A stretch of DNA of 64,000 nucleotides, taken from NCBI GenBank assembly GCA_023393635.1, contig JAEWKT010000042.1, forward strand, positions 21,300 to 85,299. The letters are read 5' to 3'. Numbering within the stretch: position 1 is the stretch's first letter; every line of letters begins with the position of its first letter. The notes beneath the pieces were generated by a model. The model saw only the letters and a program-made list of their open reading frames with translations, was not told where the DNA came from and made no database searches. Positions 8,210-17,100 of the stretch are shown here, in pieces. Source of the DNA: Pseudomonadota bacterium (GTDB taxonomy: Bacteria > Pseudomonadota > Gammaproteobacteria > Pseudomonadales > Moraxellaceae). The position numbers and the translations under genes were made by a program.

Positions 8210-9652
8210 ATGAGCCAGCCATTTCAACTAAAAGCACAGTATCCCTTATATGTGGCCAACCAGCCGATTGAAACAGGTAGCTGGCTTGAGGTCACCGATA
8301 AATATAGCAATAAAGTCGTCAGTCGGGTGGCACAAGCCGATGCCAATATATTAGATCAAGCCATTGCTGCTGCTGTTCAGGCTGAAAAAGCCATGGCTGC
8401 ACTAAAGCCATTTGAAAAACAAAAAATCCTGCTGCATTGTGTGAACCGTTTTAAAGAGCGAAGCGATGAGTTAACGCAAATTTTGGTGATTGAAGGCGGT
8501 AAGCCGCTGGGTTCTGCCAAAGCGGAAGTCTTGCGCTTAATCAGTACCTTTCAATTGGCTGCCGATGCGGTCACGCAATTGGATCAAGGCGTGGTGATGC
8601 CGTTAGCCGTGACTGAGACGGCTGCGAGTTATCGCGGTATGACCCAGCGTGTGCCTGTGGGTGCGGTATCACTTATTAGCCCGTTTAATTTTCCCTTAAA
8701 TTTAACCGCACATAAAATCGCACCAGCCATTGTGGCAGGCTGTCCGTTTGTTTTAAAACCAGCCAGCTTAACGCCGATTAGTGCCATTATTATTGCTGAA
8801 GTGCTGGCCGAAACAAACTTGCCTAAAGGTGCATTTTCCATTGTGCCGTGTCACCGTGATGCAGCAGATATTATGGTAACTGACGACCGTTTTAAACTGC
8901 TTAGCTTTACGGGTTCTGACCAGGTGGGCTGGGACATGAAAGCACGCTGTGGGCGCAAAAAAGTAGTGCTCGAGCTAGGTGGTAATGCCGCCGTGATGTT
9001 AGAAGATGATGCCAATGTGGATGCCGCACTGGATCGCTTGGTCGCAGGAGGTTACTCGCAAGCAGGGCAGGTGTGTATCAGTGTGCAGCGTATTTTGGCG
9101 CATGAAAAAATATATGATGAACTCAAAGACAAGTTCGTGGCACGGGTGAAACAATTAAAAGCTGCTGATCCTGCCTTGGCTGACACGATCGTAGGCCCGA
9201 TGATTAAAGAAAAAGAAGCGGTGCGACTTAAAGGCTGGATTGATGATGCCGTGGCGCAAGGTGCCAGTTTGCTGGCAGGCGGTGATCTCAATGGCGTGAT
9301 GCTGGAGGCGACCGTGCTGGAAAATGTTGGCCTAGATGCCGACGTTTATAAAAACGAAGCCTTTGGTCCTGTGGTGATTTTGGAAAAATACAGCAACTTT
9401 GAAGAAGGCATGCAACTGATTAATCACAGTCGCTTTGGTTTGCAGGCAGGTGTGTATACCAATGATTTAAATAAAATGTTTAAAGCGTGGGATACCTTGC
9501 ATGTGGGCGGCGTGATTATTAACGATGTGCCGACTTTCCGCGTGGATAACATGCCCTATGGTGGTGTGAAAGACAGTGGTCTTGGCCGTGAAGGAATTAA
9601 GGCTGCGGTGCTTGATATGACGGAAGAGCGTGTATTAGTGATTAAGCAGTAG
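8210..9652 (+). CDS. NAD(P)-dependent aldehyde dehydrogenase
   Basis: Aldehyde dehydrogenase superfamily enzyme of 480 residues, the usual length, oxidising an aldehyde to the carboxylic acid. Key features in order are PFNFPLN near residue 158, KPAS near 181 (cofactor-binding Lys), FTGS near 232, the general base in LELGGN near 254, the catalytic Cys in GQVCIS near 288, and EAFGPVV near 383. The overall pattern is closest to the lactaldehyde/glyceraldehyde-type branch and not to semialdehyde dehydrogenases with long N-termini. It follows a palindrome-rich intergenic region shared with the divergent SDR, which suggests joint control. A Shine-Dalgarno-like AAGGA lies 7-8 bases before the ATG. 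The substrate cannot be assigned. Confidence 0.9.
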   Translation: MSQPFQLKAQYPLYVANQPIETGSWLEVTDKYSNKVVSRVAQADANILDQAIAAAVQAEKAMAALKPFEKQKILLHCVNRFKERSDELTQILVIEGGKPLGSAKAEVLRLISTFQLAADAVTQLDQGVVMPLAVTETAASYRGMTQRVPVGAVSLISPFNFPLNLTAHKIAPAIVAGCPFVLKPASLTPISAIIIAEVLAETNLPKGAFSIVPCHRDAADIMVTDDRFKLLSFTGSDQVGWDMKARCGRKKVVLELGGNAAVMLEDDANVDAALDRLVAGGYSQAGQVCISVQRILAHEKIYDELKDKFVARVKQLKAADPALADTIVGPMIKEKEAVRLKGWIDDAVAQGASLLAGGDLNGVMLEATVLENVGLDADVYKNEAFGPVVILEKYSNFEEGMQLINHSRFGLQAGVYTNDLNKMFKAWDTLHVGGVIINDVPTFRVDNMPYGGVKDSGLGREGIKAAVLDMTEERVLVIKQ

Positions 9653-10022
9653 TTTTGTCTAATTTAATTAGAAAATTTTAGCACGTCGGAGTCTTATCGT
9701 TTTAGGTATGATGAGAGGATTTGCCTGCGGCTGGTCTTACCTTGCGCAGCAGTGCTGCTCATTCGACAAATTAAGCAAAACCATCTTGCGAAGTAGGACT
9801 TCTCATCGTAAACCTCGGTTAATATGAGCGCGATAGTTTTTACTCGTATTCTTGACATGCATGTATAGTTTAAATGTAGCCCTGTCTCGAATAATTACGA
9901 ACGACTTTAAAGGCACAAGCATCAATAAATGAGGTGCTACATAAACGGTGTTTTTAGTCAGGCTGCACAAGGAGTCAGTGCAGTTTTATGTATAATAATT
10001 AGATTGGATAAGGACAATAGCG
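9653..10022. other. 370-base intergenic region, no gene seen
   Basis: No convincing reading frame on either strand. It holds a consensus -35-like TTGACA at 9852-9857 without a good -10 at the proper distance, a TATAAT at 9991-9996 without a good -35, and a possible large imperfect inverted repeat (GATGAGA near 9709 and TCTCATC near 9803) enclosing a short AGCAG/CTGCT hairpin. That last structure could be a dispersed intergenic repeat, but nothing similar appears elsewhere in the window. Confidence 0.3.
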
Positions 10023-11585
10023 ATGTCAGCACCTGAGTCAAATATACGTGAAAACTGGTCAGCCCGATCTGGTTTTATTTTTGCAGCGGTTGGATCGGCC
10101 GTTGGATTGGGCAATATTTGGCGTTTTCCGTATGTGGCTTATGAAAACGGTGGTGGTGCCTTTTTGCTGCCCTATCTGATTGCCTTGGTGACTGCGGGTT
10201 TGCCGCTATTATTTTTAGATTATATTGTGGGGCATAAGTACCGTCGTTCTGCGCCTTTATCGTACAAGCAAATTACCCCAAAAGCAGAAAGCCTGGGCTG
10301 GTGGCAGGTCATGGTATGCCTGTTTATTGGTGCCTATTACGCCAGTGTATTGGCATGGGCAGCCAGCTATGTGTATTTTTCCTTTGGGCAAAAATGGCAA
10401 GCTGACCCTGAACAATTTTTTATGCAGCAGTATCTACAGAGTAGTTCTTTACAAGGGAGCAGTGGCGCTGGTTTAAGCTTTGATATTATTCCACATTTAT
10501 TTTTTCCTATTGCAGCCATGTGGCTGATTGTATTAACCATTTTATTGCTGGGGATTAAGCGTGGGATAGAATGGTCGAACAAGATTTTTATTCCTCTATT
10601 AATTATTTTATTTTTAATTTTAGTGGTTCAGGCCATACGCTTACCTGGTGCCATGACTGGCTTGGATGCATTTTTTACACCCAACTGGCACGCCATGACT
10701 GACTATAAAGTATGGCTTGCAGCGTATGGACATATCTTTTTTTCCTTGTCGGTTGGCTTTGGCATTATGGTGACCTATGCATCTTACTTGGGTAAAAAAG
10801 CCAATTTAACCGCGTCTGGCCTGGTGGTGGGATTGGCCAATTCTTCATTTGAGTTGCTGGCAGGTATTGGGGTATTTGCGGCATTAGGATTTATGGCGCA
10901 AGTGCAGGGCGTTCCCGTTGCCGAGGTAGTGAAAGGCGGTATTGGACTGGCGTTTATTGTGTTTCCCAAGCTTATTAGTAGCTTAGGTGCTGGCGGTGAC
11001 TGGTTTGGCTTTTTGTTTTTTAGTTGTTTGGTGTTTGCTGGTATTACCTCTTTGGTGAGCGTGATGGAAGTACCGATTAGTGCCATTGTGGATAAAACAG
11101 GCTGTAAGCGCAAAACGGCAGTGTTGAGTGTGGGTGGTGGTACGGCAGTGGTGTCTACTGCTTTGTTTTCAACCGCCAGTGCCATGACGCTGGTGGATAT
11201 TATGGATCACTTTGTTAATAATATTGGCGTGGTGGTTGGTGCGCTGTTGTCCATTGTGTTGGTAAGCTGGGTGATTAAAAACAAGCTGGCTGAATTTACC
11301 CAGCATGTGAATCAGGTATCAAGCATTAAACTGGGCAAAGTATGGCAAATCCTGCTAATGGTGGTCACCCCACTTAGCCTGATTATTGCTTTGGGCTTTA
11401 CCATGTCCGAGCTGTTTAGTGAGGGTTATGGCAATTATTCCCGTGGCATGATTTTGACATTTGGCTGGGGCAGTATTTTGTGTTGTTTGCTGGGTGCCGT
11501 GTTGCTAAATTATTTGCCGCATCGAAAAAATCCGTTGACAGCAGATGCGATAAATACCACCCACAAGGAGAATAATCATGAATAA
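10023..11585 (+). CDS. Sodium-dependent amino acid transporter, NSS/SNF family
   Basis: Inner-membrane Na+ symporter of 520 residues with about 12 membrane spans (LeuT fold). The family hallmark is at the start: the SGFIFAAVGSAVGLGNIWRFPY segment forms the unwound TM1 that binds Na+ and substrate, followed by ENGGGAFLLPY in TM2. It is directly followed, with an 8-base overlap, by a 36-residue single-span protein of the MetS type. This points to the methionine/alanine importer branch (MetPS-like) over a neurotransmitter-like substrate. The start ATG at 10023 has AAGGA 8 bases upstream. The family is certain; methionine/alanine as substrate is inference from the partner. Confidence 0.9.
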   Translation: MSAPESNIRENWSARSGFIFAAVGSAVGLGNIWRFPYVAYENGGGAFLLPYLIALVTAGLPLLFLDYIVGHKYRRSAPLSYKQITPKAESLGWWQVMVCLFIGAYYASVLAWAASYVYFSFGQKWQADPEQFFMQQYLQSSSLQGSSGAGLSFDIIPHLFFPIAAMWLIVLTILLLGIKRGIEWSNKIFIPLLIILFLILVVQAIRLPGAMTGLDAFFTPNWHAMTDYKVWLAAYGHIFFSLSVGFGIMVTYASYLGKKANLTASGLVVGLANSSFELLAGIGVFAALGFMAQVQGVPVAEVVKGGIGLAFIVFPKLISSLGAGGDWFGFLFFSCLVFAGITSLVSVMEVPISAIVDKTGCKRKTAVLSVGGGTAVVSTALFSTASAMTLVDIMDHFVNNIGVVVGALLSIVLVSWVIKNKLAEFTQHVNQVSSIKLGKVWQILLMVVTPLSLIIALGFTMSELFSEGYGNYSRGMILTFGWGSILCCLLGAVLLNYLPHRKNPLTADAINTTHKENNHE

Positions 11586-11688
11586 CACGGCTATGGTGAT
11601 GATGGTGTTGTCCATGATTTTACTCTGGGGTGGCTTGCTGGCGGCCATCGTGCATTTGGCGCGCCATCCTGATGAGAAACAAAACTAA
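11578..11688 (+). CDS. metS: MetS-like small subunit of NSS transporter (36 residues)
   Basis: A tiny protein, MNNTAMVMMVLSMILLWGG and onward, with one hydrophobic span followed by a short charged tail (HLARHPDEKQN). This layout is that of the small subunit of methionine and alanine importers (MetS of MetPS in Corynebacterium). The ATG overlaps the end of the transporter gene and is preceded by AAGGAG at ideal spacing, so the two are translationally coupled. The symbol is assigned by family resemblance and position. Confidence 0.78.
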   Translation: MNNTAMVMMVLSMILLWGGLLAAIVHLARHPDEKQN

Positions 11689-11774
11689 GCTCACGGTTTA
11701 AAGCAGCTTGGGCAGACACGCCTGTTTCAATGTGGCTGTTCAAATCAATTGCAGCACAACAAGGCCAGCATGCG

Positions 11775-11780
11775 TATAAT
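11775..11780 (+). promoter_or_regulatory. Candidate -10 box upstream of fmt
   Basis: A perfect TATAAT lies 36 bases before the fmt start codon. The best -35 candidate, TTGCAG at 11749-11754, is 20 bases away, which is long, so this is only a plausible fmt-rsmB promoter. Confidence 0.35.
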
Positions 11781-11815
11781 GCAATTTCTGATTGATTAAA
11801 AGACCATTGCCTGCC

Positions 11816-12787
11816 GTGAAGATTATTTTTGCTGGAACGCCCGAATTTGCTGCTACTGCTTTACAGGCACTGCTTGATGCAGGCCACGATATTGTTGCTG
11901 TTTACACACAGCCTGATCGGCCAGCAGGGCGTGGTCAAAAGCTAAATCCATCGGCAGTCAAAGCATTGGCATTACAATATCATCTCCCTGTTCATCAGCC
12001 GTTGAGCCTCAAAAGTAGCAGTGAAGAAGGCCTGGCGGCACAGCAGCAATTAAGGGATTATGCGGCGGATGTGATGGTAGTAGCAGCCTATGGCCTTATT
12101 TTGCCCCAAGTGGTTTTGAAAATACCGCGTTTTGGCTGCTTGAATATCCATGCCTCGTTATTGCCCAAATGGCGTGGCGCAGCACCTATTCAGCGTGCGC
12201 TACTGGCAGGCGATGCACAAACAGGCATTACCATTATGCAAATGGATGTGGGGCTTGATACAGGTGCCATGTTGCTTAAAACCCACTGCCCTATTGAAAC
12301 CCATGACACTAGCAGCAGCCTGCATGATAAACTGGCAATGCAAGGCGGTGAAGCAATTGTTCAGGCGTTACATAGCGTCGCGGCCTTGCAGGATTACCAG
12401 CGCAATCAGCAAGTACAATATGAAGACCAAGCCAGCTATGCACAAAAACTGGTCAAGGCGGAAGCCAAAATTAACTGGCACTTGTCGGCTGGTGAACTTG
12501 ATCGTCAGATTCGAGCATATCAACCGTGGCCAGTGTCGTTTTGCACGCTTTATGATGCCAATGGGAATGCGCAAACCTTGCGGGTTTGGTCAGCCCAGGT
12601 TATGGATCAGCAAAGCACACAGCCCGCAGGCACAGTGCTTCATATGGATAAACATGGCGTGCAAGTAGTGTGTGGTGACAATACCGTATTGCAACTGACG
12701 AGCCTACAATGGCCAGGCGGTAAAGCACTCAATAGCGTACAAATCTTGCAGGCGCAAAAAATTAGCACAGGTCAGGTACTGCAATGA
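11816..12787 (+). CDS. fmt: Methionyl-tRNA formyltransferase
   Basis: Transfers the formyl group of 10-formyl-tetrahydrofolate to initiator Met-tRNA. The 323-residue protein has the opening KIIFAGTPEFAA, the AYGLILP strand, the folate-binding loop with SLLPKWRGAAPIQRA near residue 112, the catalytic MDVGLDTGAML segment, and a C-terminal OB-like domain ending in the tRNA-binding region. The family begins at this KIIFAGTPEF, so the GTG at 11816 is the likely start; in-frame TTG codons at 11792 and 11806 would add only a short unconserved tail. The stop overlaps the next ATG (ATGA), the common fmt-rsmB arrangement that couples the two genes. Confidence 0.95.
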   Translation: MKIIFAGTPEFAATALQALLDAGHDIVAVYTQPDRPAGRGQKLNPSAVKALALQYHLPVHQPLSLKSSSEEGLAAQQQLRDYAADVMVVAAYGLILPQVVLKIPRFGCLNIHASLLPKWRGAAPIQRALLAGDAQTGITIMQMDVGLDTGAMLLKTHCPIETHDTSSSLHDKLAMQGGEAIVQALHSVAALQDYQRNQQVQYEDQASYAQKLVKAEAKINWHLSAGELDRQIRAYQPWPVSFCTLYDANGNAQTLRVWSAQVMDQQSTQPAGTVLHMDKHGVQVVCGDNTVLQLTSLQWPGGKALNSVQILQAQKISTGQVLQ

Positions 12788-14217
12788 ACGACAATCGCAA
12801 TAACAATCATCAGCCGCGCCAGTCTAAATCAGCTACTCAACATAGATCATCAAGCCAGGATGCGCGCCGAAAAATAGACAATAAACACTTCGCGCATTTA
12901 AACCTGCGTGCGCGTGCCATTGATGTGCTGCAACACGTGTATGATGGGCAATCACTGAATCAAATATTGCCAGCTGCCATAGAGCATACCCCAGCAAAAG
13001 ATAAAGGCCTGCTCAATGAACTGGTCATGGGAACGCTGCGGCACTGGTTTGCATTAGATGCGCAAATTAAACCCATGCTGACCAAACCGTTAGTCGATAG
13101 CCGTGTGCATATTGCCTTGTTGCTGGGTTTATACCAATTGCTGCAAACCCGCATACCTGCGCATGCAGCCATTAGTGAAACTGTTGAAGCCATTAAACAA
13201 TTAAAACTGGATAAAGCCAGTGGCTTGGTGAATGCCTTATTGCGCCGTGCCAGCCGTGAAATGGAAAGCATGGATGCCCAGTTTGTGGCGCATCATGCCT
13301 TGCCTGCGTGGCTGTATAAACAACTTAAAAAAGACTGGCCACAACAGGCTGGTCACATTGCACAAAACTTGCGTAACGTTGCACCACTAACGCTACGCAT
13401 TAATAGCCGTCAAGGCACGCGTGATGATTATCTGGCTGAATTAGAGCAGTGGGATATTGAAGCCACCGCCTGTAAATTATCGGATGATGGAATTGTGTTG
13501 CAGCAAGCCGCGCCTATTGTTGAGTTACCTGGATACCAGCAAGGCTGGTTTTCGGTGCAGGATGAACATGCGCAGTTGTGTGCCCAGTTTTTGGGTGACT
13601 TAAATAACAAGCGCGTGCTGGATGCCTGTGCTGCGCCAGGGGGTAAGACTGCACATTTATTAGAAAAAAATAGTCCTGCGCTGCTTGTGGCGATTGATCA
13701 TGATGAAAAACGCTTAAGCCGCGTGCATGAAAACTTAAATCGCTTGCAACTGACAAGCCCCCAAGTACAAGTAGTAACGGCAGATGCAGCCACGTGGCAA
13801 GCAGACGCATTATTTGACCATATTTTACTGGATGCACCGTGTACTGCCACGGGTGTGATCCGCCGCCATCCTGATATCCGCTTACTGCGCCAACCTGCTG
13901 ACGTGCAACAAACCGCGCAGCTACAAGCCCAGCTGCTCGATCACTTATGGCAACAATTAAAAGTTGGCGGCACCTTGCTGTATGTGACCTGTTCTATTTT
14001 AAAGCAGGAAAATCAGCAGCAAATTGCCACCTTTTTAAAACGTACTGTCAACGCCTGCCTGATACCGCTTGAGTTAGAAGCCTTGCAGCAAAGTCCTGAC
14101 TTGCTAGAACTACAGCCCAATTTAATGGAAGGGCAAGCAATGATTGGCCTGCAATTATTACCGCAAAGAAGAGGCGGTGATGGCTTTTACTTTGCCAAGT
14201 TACAAAAGTTGACTTAA
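12784..14217 (+). CDS. rsmB: 16S rRNA (cytosine-967-C5) methyltransferase RsmB
   Basis: SAM-dependent enzyme that methylates C967 of 16S rRNA. After a 35-residue Asn/Gln/Ser-rich lead that is probably disordered, residues 40-170 form the NusB-like RNA-binding domain. The catalytic domain has the SAM motif DACAAPGGKTAHLLE near 279, DAPCTATGVIRRHPDI near 350, and YVTCSIL near 400, whose Cys is the catalytic nucleophile in this family; the PC Cys assists release. The 477-residue length is slightly above the usual 430 because of the lead. It overlaps fmt by four bases. No doubt about the family. Confidence 0.95.
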   Translation: MNDNRNNNHQPRQSKSATQHRSSSQDARRKIDNKHFAHLNLRARAIDVLQHVYDGQSLNQILPAAIEHTPAKDKGLLNELVMGTLRHWFALDAQIKPMLTKPLVDSRVHIALLLGLYQLLQTRIPAHAAISETVEAIKQLKLDKASGLVNALLRRASREMESMDAQFVAHHALPAWLYKQLKKDWPQQAGHIAQNLRNVAPLTLRINSRQGTRDDYLAELEQWDIEATACKLSDDGIVLQQAAPIVELPGYQQGWFSVQDEHAQLCAQFLGDLNNKRVLDACAAPGGKTAHLLEKNSPALLVAIDHDEKRLSRVHENLNRLQLTSPQVQVVTADAATWQADALFDHILLDAPCTATGVIRRHPDIRLLRQPADVQQTAQLQAQLLDHLWQQLKVGGTLLYVTCSILKQENQQQIATFLKRTVNACLIPLELEALQQSPDLLELQPNLMEGQAMIGLQLLPQRRGGDGFYFAKLQKLT

Positions 14218-14298
14218 GGTTACCTATCCTAGATATTGGTTACTTTATCGTAAACTTGCGTATCTCGATTGCTAAAGTACAAAAAATGACATAAAGTT

Positions 14299-14304
14299 TA
14301 TAAT
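14299..14304 (+). promoter_or_regulatory. Candidate -10 box for the surface-protein locus
   Basis: TATAAT, within TTTATAATGAC, lies 85 bases before the first surface gene in the 171-base gap after rsmB. No good -35 is seen at 16-18 bases upstream, so an activator may be needed if this is used. Confidence 0.35.
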
Positions 14305-14388
14305 GACACAATTGTTGTTTATTTGTTTAACTGGTTCACACTTTCGTAAGTCAGACGTGACGTCTATAGCATTCATATGGGGTAAGGC

Positions 14389-17076
14389 ATGCGCAGGCCT
14401 TTGCAACTAAGTATAAGTACACGAGTTTTAATAATCATAAAAACAATCAGCCTTGCTGGATTAACCACAGTGGGTATGAATGCTGCCCATGCGTGGGTTG
14501 CAGGCAGTCAGATTACCAATATTGCGTCGGGAGATTATGTTGATGCGCTGGGCAATACTCAGATTATCAATTCTAATCCCGTGGCGCTAACCGTCCAAAA
14601 AGTCTATGCGCTCACGTTGCAACAAAATCAGGCTCAGGTCGCAACACTGGGCTCATCAGTTACTTTCCCCCATTTACTAACCAATACAGGCAATAGTCCT
14701 GATCAATATCTGCTTAATTTAAGCCAGTTGCCCTCTAGTTTTGATTTAAATGGTTTGACGGTATATGCCGACCGTAATCAGGACGGCGTAGCAGATGATA
14801 ATGTTAATTTAAACAATACCAGAGTTAGTCTGGGTGCAGGCGAATCACTGGCACTGGTGGTAGTGGGTAGCGTTCCTGCGGCCATCACGCTTGGCAGCAA
14901 CTCAAATATTGGCCTGACTGCCACCAGCCAGCAAAACCCTGCGCTAAGTCAGCAGGTAACCGATATCATCACCGTGGTGGATCAGGCAGTTATTAATGTC
15001 ACCAAGGCTCAAAGTGTGAGTACGGGCACCAATGGAACGCTGATTACCTATACATTTAGCTATACCAATACAGGAACTGCAGCAGGTCGCTTAACCGTAT
15101 CTGATACGCTTGCTGGTTCATTAAACTATCAGGCAGGTACTGGCAAATGGTCAAATGGTGGTAGCCTGACCGATGCTGCGGATAATGAAGCAGCCGTCAA
15201 TCCTGCCAATACAGGCATTAATTATCAATTAGTAGGCAACAACCAGATAGAGTTTGCCATTGCCAGTATTGCGCCACTGAGCAGTGGTTCGGTGAGCTTT
15301 AGCGTACAGGTAGCCCCGACTTCAGATAAGAAAATTGTCAACACTGGCGCGTATCAGCAATATAACGGCACCGACCCTGTGGCGGTTAAAACCACCACGA
15401 CTAACAGCGTGGTATTTAACCTGCAAGACCGACTGGCAGTCGTCCTCAATAATAATGCATCATCTAGTGCCAACAATGGCAATCCCAATGCGGCACCTGA
15501 TAATTTAATCAGCAAAAGCGGTGTGATTGCAGGGCAGCGGGTTGTTTTTGACAATTACGTCTGGAACACAGGCAACACCAGCGATAGCTATAATTTAAGC
15601 TATAGCAGTAGCAATTTGCCTGCCTGTGCGCAGGTGCAATTTATGGCAGCGGATGGTCAAACACCACTCACCGATAGCAATGGTGATGGCAAGGTAGACA
15701 CTGGCACATTGGCAGCAGGTCAGGCAAAACTGGTCAAGCTGATTGTATCGACTACCCCAGCCTGTAGCAGCAGCGCCACAATAGATATTGATGTATTGGC
15801 ACGCTCAGTTACTAATACCAATATCTCTGACCCTATTCGCAATCGTATTCAAGGCTTTGCCAGTCAGGGAACCACTGACTTGTATAACAGTAATGGTAGT
15901 GGTACAGGCGTTGGCGTTGTCGATAATAATGGCGCTGCGCTGTTAAGCAAACCGATTGTGGCAGGTCAAAGTACTGTATTTCCACTGGTCATTCAAAATA
16001 CAGGCACGAGCAATAATAACTACACCTTGTATGCCTCTGGCACGGCCATTAATTTAATGAACCTTAATACTGTTACTGCCTTACCCGCAGGCTGGACCTT
16101 AAGTTTTTTTGATGGTGATGCTAGTTGTATTACCTTGGGTCAGCCAATCACCAACTCAGGCAATATTGCAGCAGGTTCTAGCAAAACCTATTGTGCGCAA
16201 GTGACTGCGCCTGCCAGTGCCACCCAAAACAGCGTGCCAGTCTGGTTTGGCATTTTGTCACCCATCAATGCTCAGGGTGATGTGATCAAAAACCAGGTTA
16301 ATTTGGCTCAAACCCGTCAATTTGAATTAAATAATGATCAGCAGGGTCAAGTTCCTGCAGGCGGTACCACGGTTTATTTGCATAGCCTAAAAAATATTGG
16401 GGCAGTGCTTGAGGGTGCCAATCAGGGTGAGGTACTGCTGGGTGTACAGCCAGTCAGCGCTACTGATGGTTTTAGCTATACTTTATATGTCGATGGCAAT
16501 AACAACGGCAGTCTGGACAGCACTGATTTTATTGTGTCTGATCTAAATAGCATTGTGGGCAGTGCAGGTTTAAGCCCTAATCAAACCGTGCAGTTGCTGG
16601 TTAAAGTACAGGCGCCAAGCAATGCAACCGATGGAATGGCCAGTCAGGTAAAACTGGTGATTAGTCCTACGGGTCAGGTCAGTGGCTTGTCTGCCATCAG
16701 TGTACAAAATACAGATACCACCACGGTTAACCCCAACCAGTTGCGCCTGATTAAAACCCAGGCCAAAGATATTGCCTGCAATAACAACAGCAAATTTAAT
16801 GAACTGACTTTTGCCACAACAGCAGTCAATGTCAAGCCCAACCAGTGCGTGGTGTATCGTTTGAAAGTGCGCAACGACGGCGCTGTTAAAATAGATGATG
16901 TCAAAATTCAGGATGTTGTCCCTGCGTATACGTCCTTATTAAGTCCCAATGGCGTCAGCATTACCCAAGGCACCTTGTCCACCAGTAATGGTCAGATTTC
17001 CAACAATGTGGGCACGTTGCAACCGCAGCAGGAAGCCACCTTGTATTTTTCTATTCGAGTGAACTCCAATCCTTAA
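14389..17076 (+). CDS. Secreted DUF11-type surface protein, paralog 1 (895 residues)
   Basis: Exported protein with a signal peptide ending near NAAHA (residue 36). It is built of beta-sandwich modules. Residues 37-190 form an N-terminal module (AGSQITNIASGDYVDA, then LTNTGN, then a DRNQDGVADD loop) that recurs in three other proteins of this locus. A DUF11-like domain follows near 205-320 (VTKAQSVSTG, YTNTGTAAG). A module near 370-470 carries DSNGDGKVDTGTLAAG, one near 640-770 carries DGNNNGSLD, and the C-terminal DUF11 domain (about 785-895) has the Cys pair AKDIAC / NQCVVYR. The DxNxDG motifs look like calcium-binding loops. There is no membrane anchor or sorting signal at the C-terminus. 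GGGGTAAGG precedes the ATG. It is the first gene of the 14.4-36.6 kb cluster. The function is not known; a structural surface role is inferred. Confidence 0.82.
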   Translation: MRRPLQLSISTRVLIIIKTISLAGLTTVGMNAAHAWVAGSQITNIASGDYVDALGNTQIINSNPVALTVQKVYALTLQQNQAQVATLGSSVTFPHLLTNTGNSPDQYLLNLSQLPSSFDLNGLTVYADRNQDGVADDNVNLNNTRVSLGAGESLALVVVGSVPAAITLGSNSNIGLTATSQQNPALSQQVTDIITVVDQAVINVTKAQSVSTGTNGTLITYTFSYTNTGTAAGRLTVSDTLAGSLNYQAGTGKWSNGGSLTDAADNEAAVNPANTGINYQLVGNNQIEFAIASIAPLSSGSVSFSVQVAPTSDKKIVNTGAYQQYNGTDPVAVKTTTTNSVVFNLQDRLAVVLNNNASSSANNGNPNAAPDNLISKSGVIAGQRVVFDNYVWNTGNTSDSYNLSYSSSNLPACAQVQFMAADGQTPLTDSNGDGKVDTGTLAAGQAKLVKLIVSTTPACSSSATIDIDVLARSVTNTNISDPIRNRIQGFASQGTTDLYNSNGSGTGVGVVDNNGAALLSKPIVAGQSTVFPLVIQNTGTSNNNYTLYASGTAINLMNLNTVTALPAGWTLSFFDGDASCITLGQPITNSGNIAAGSSKTYCAQVTAPASATQNSVPVWFGILSPINAQGDVIKNQVNLAQTRQFELNNDQQGQVPAGGTTVYLHSLKNIGAVLEGANQGEVLLGVQPVSATDGFSYTLYVDGNNNGSLDSTDFIVSDLNSIVGSAGLSPNQTVQLLVKVQAPSNATDGMASQVKLVISPTGQVSGLSAISVQNTDTTTVNPNQLRLIKTQAKDIACNNNSKFNELTFATTAVNVKPNQCVVYRLKVRNDGAVKIDDVKIQDVVPAYTSLLSPNGVSITQGTLSTSNGQISNNVGTLQPQQEATLYFSIRVNSNP

Positions 17077-17100
17077 GGCGCGATAGTCAGGTAGATAACA

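Noticed and set aside
10784..11185. 133-codon open frame antisense to the NSS transporter
   Set aside because: It is a shadow of membrane-span codons; no start signal.
12150..12668. 172-codon open frame inside fmt
   Set aside because: It is a +1 shadow of a strongly conserved gene with no ribosome site or family features.
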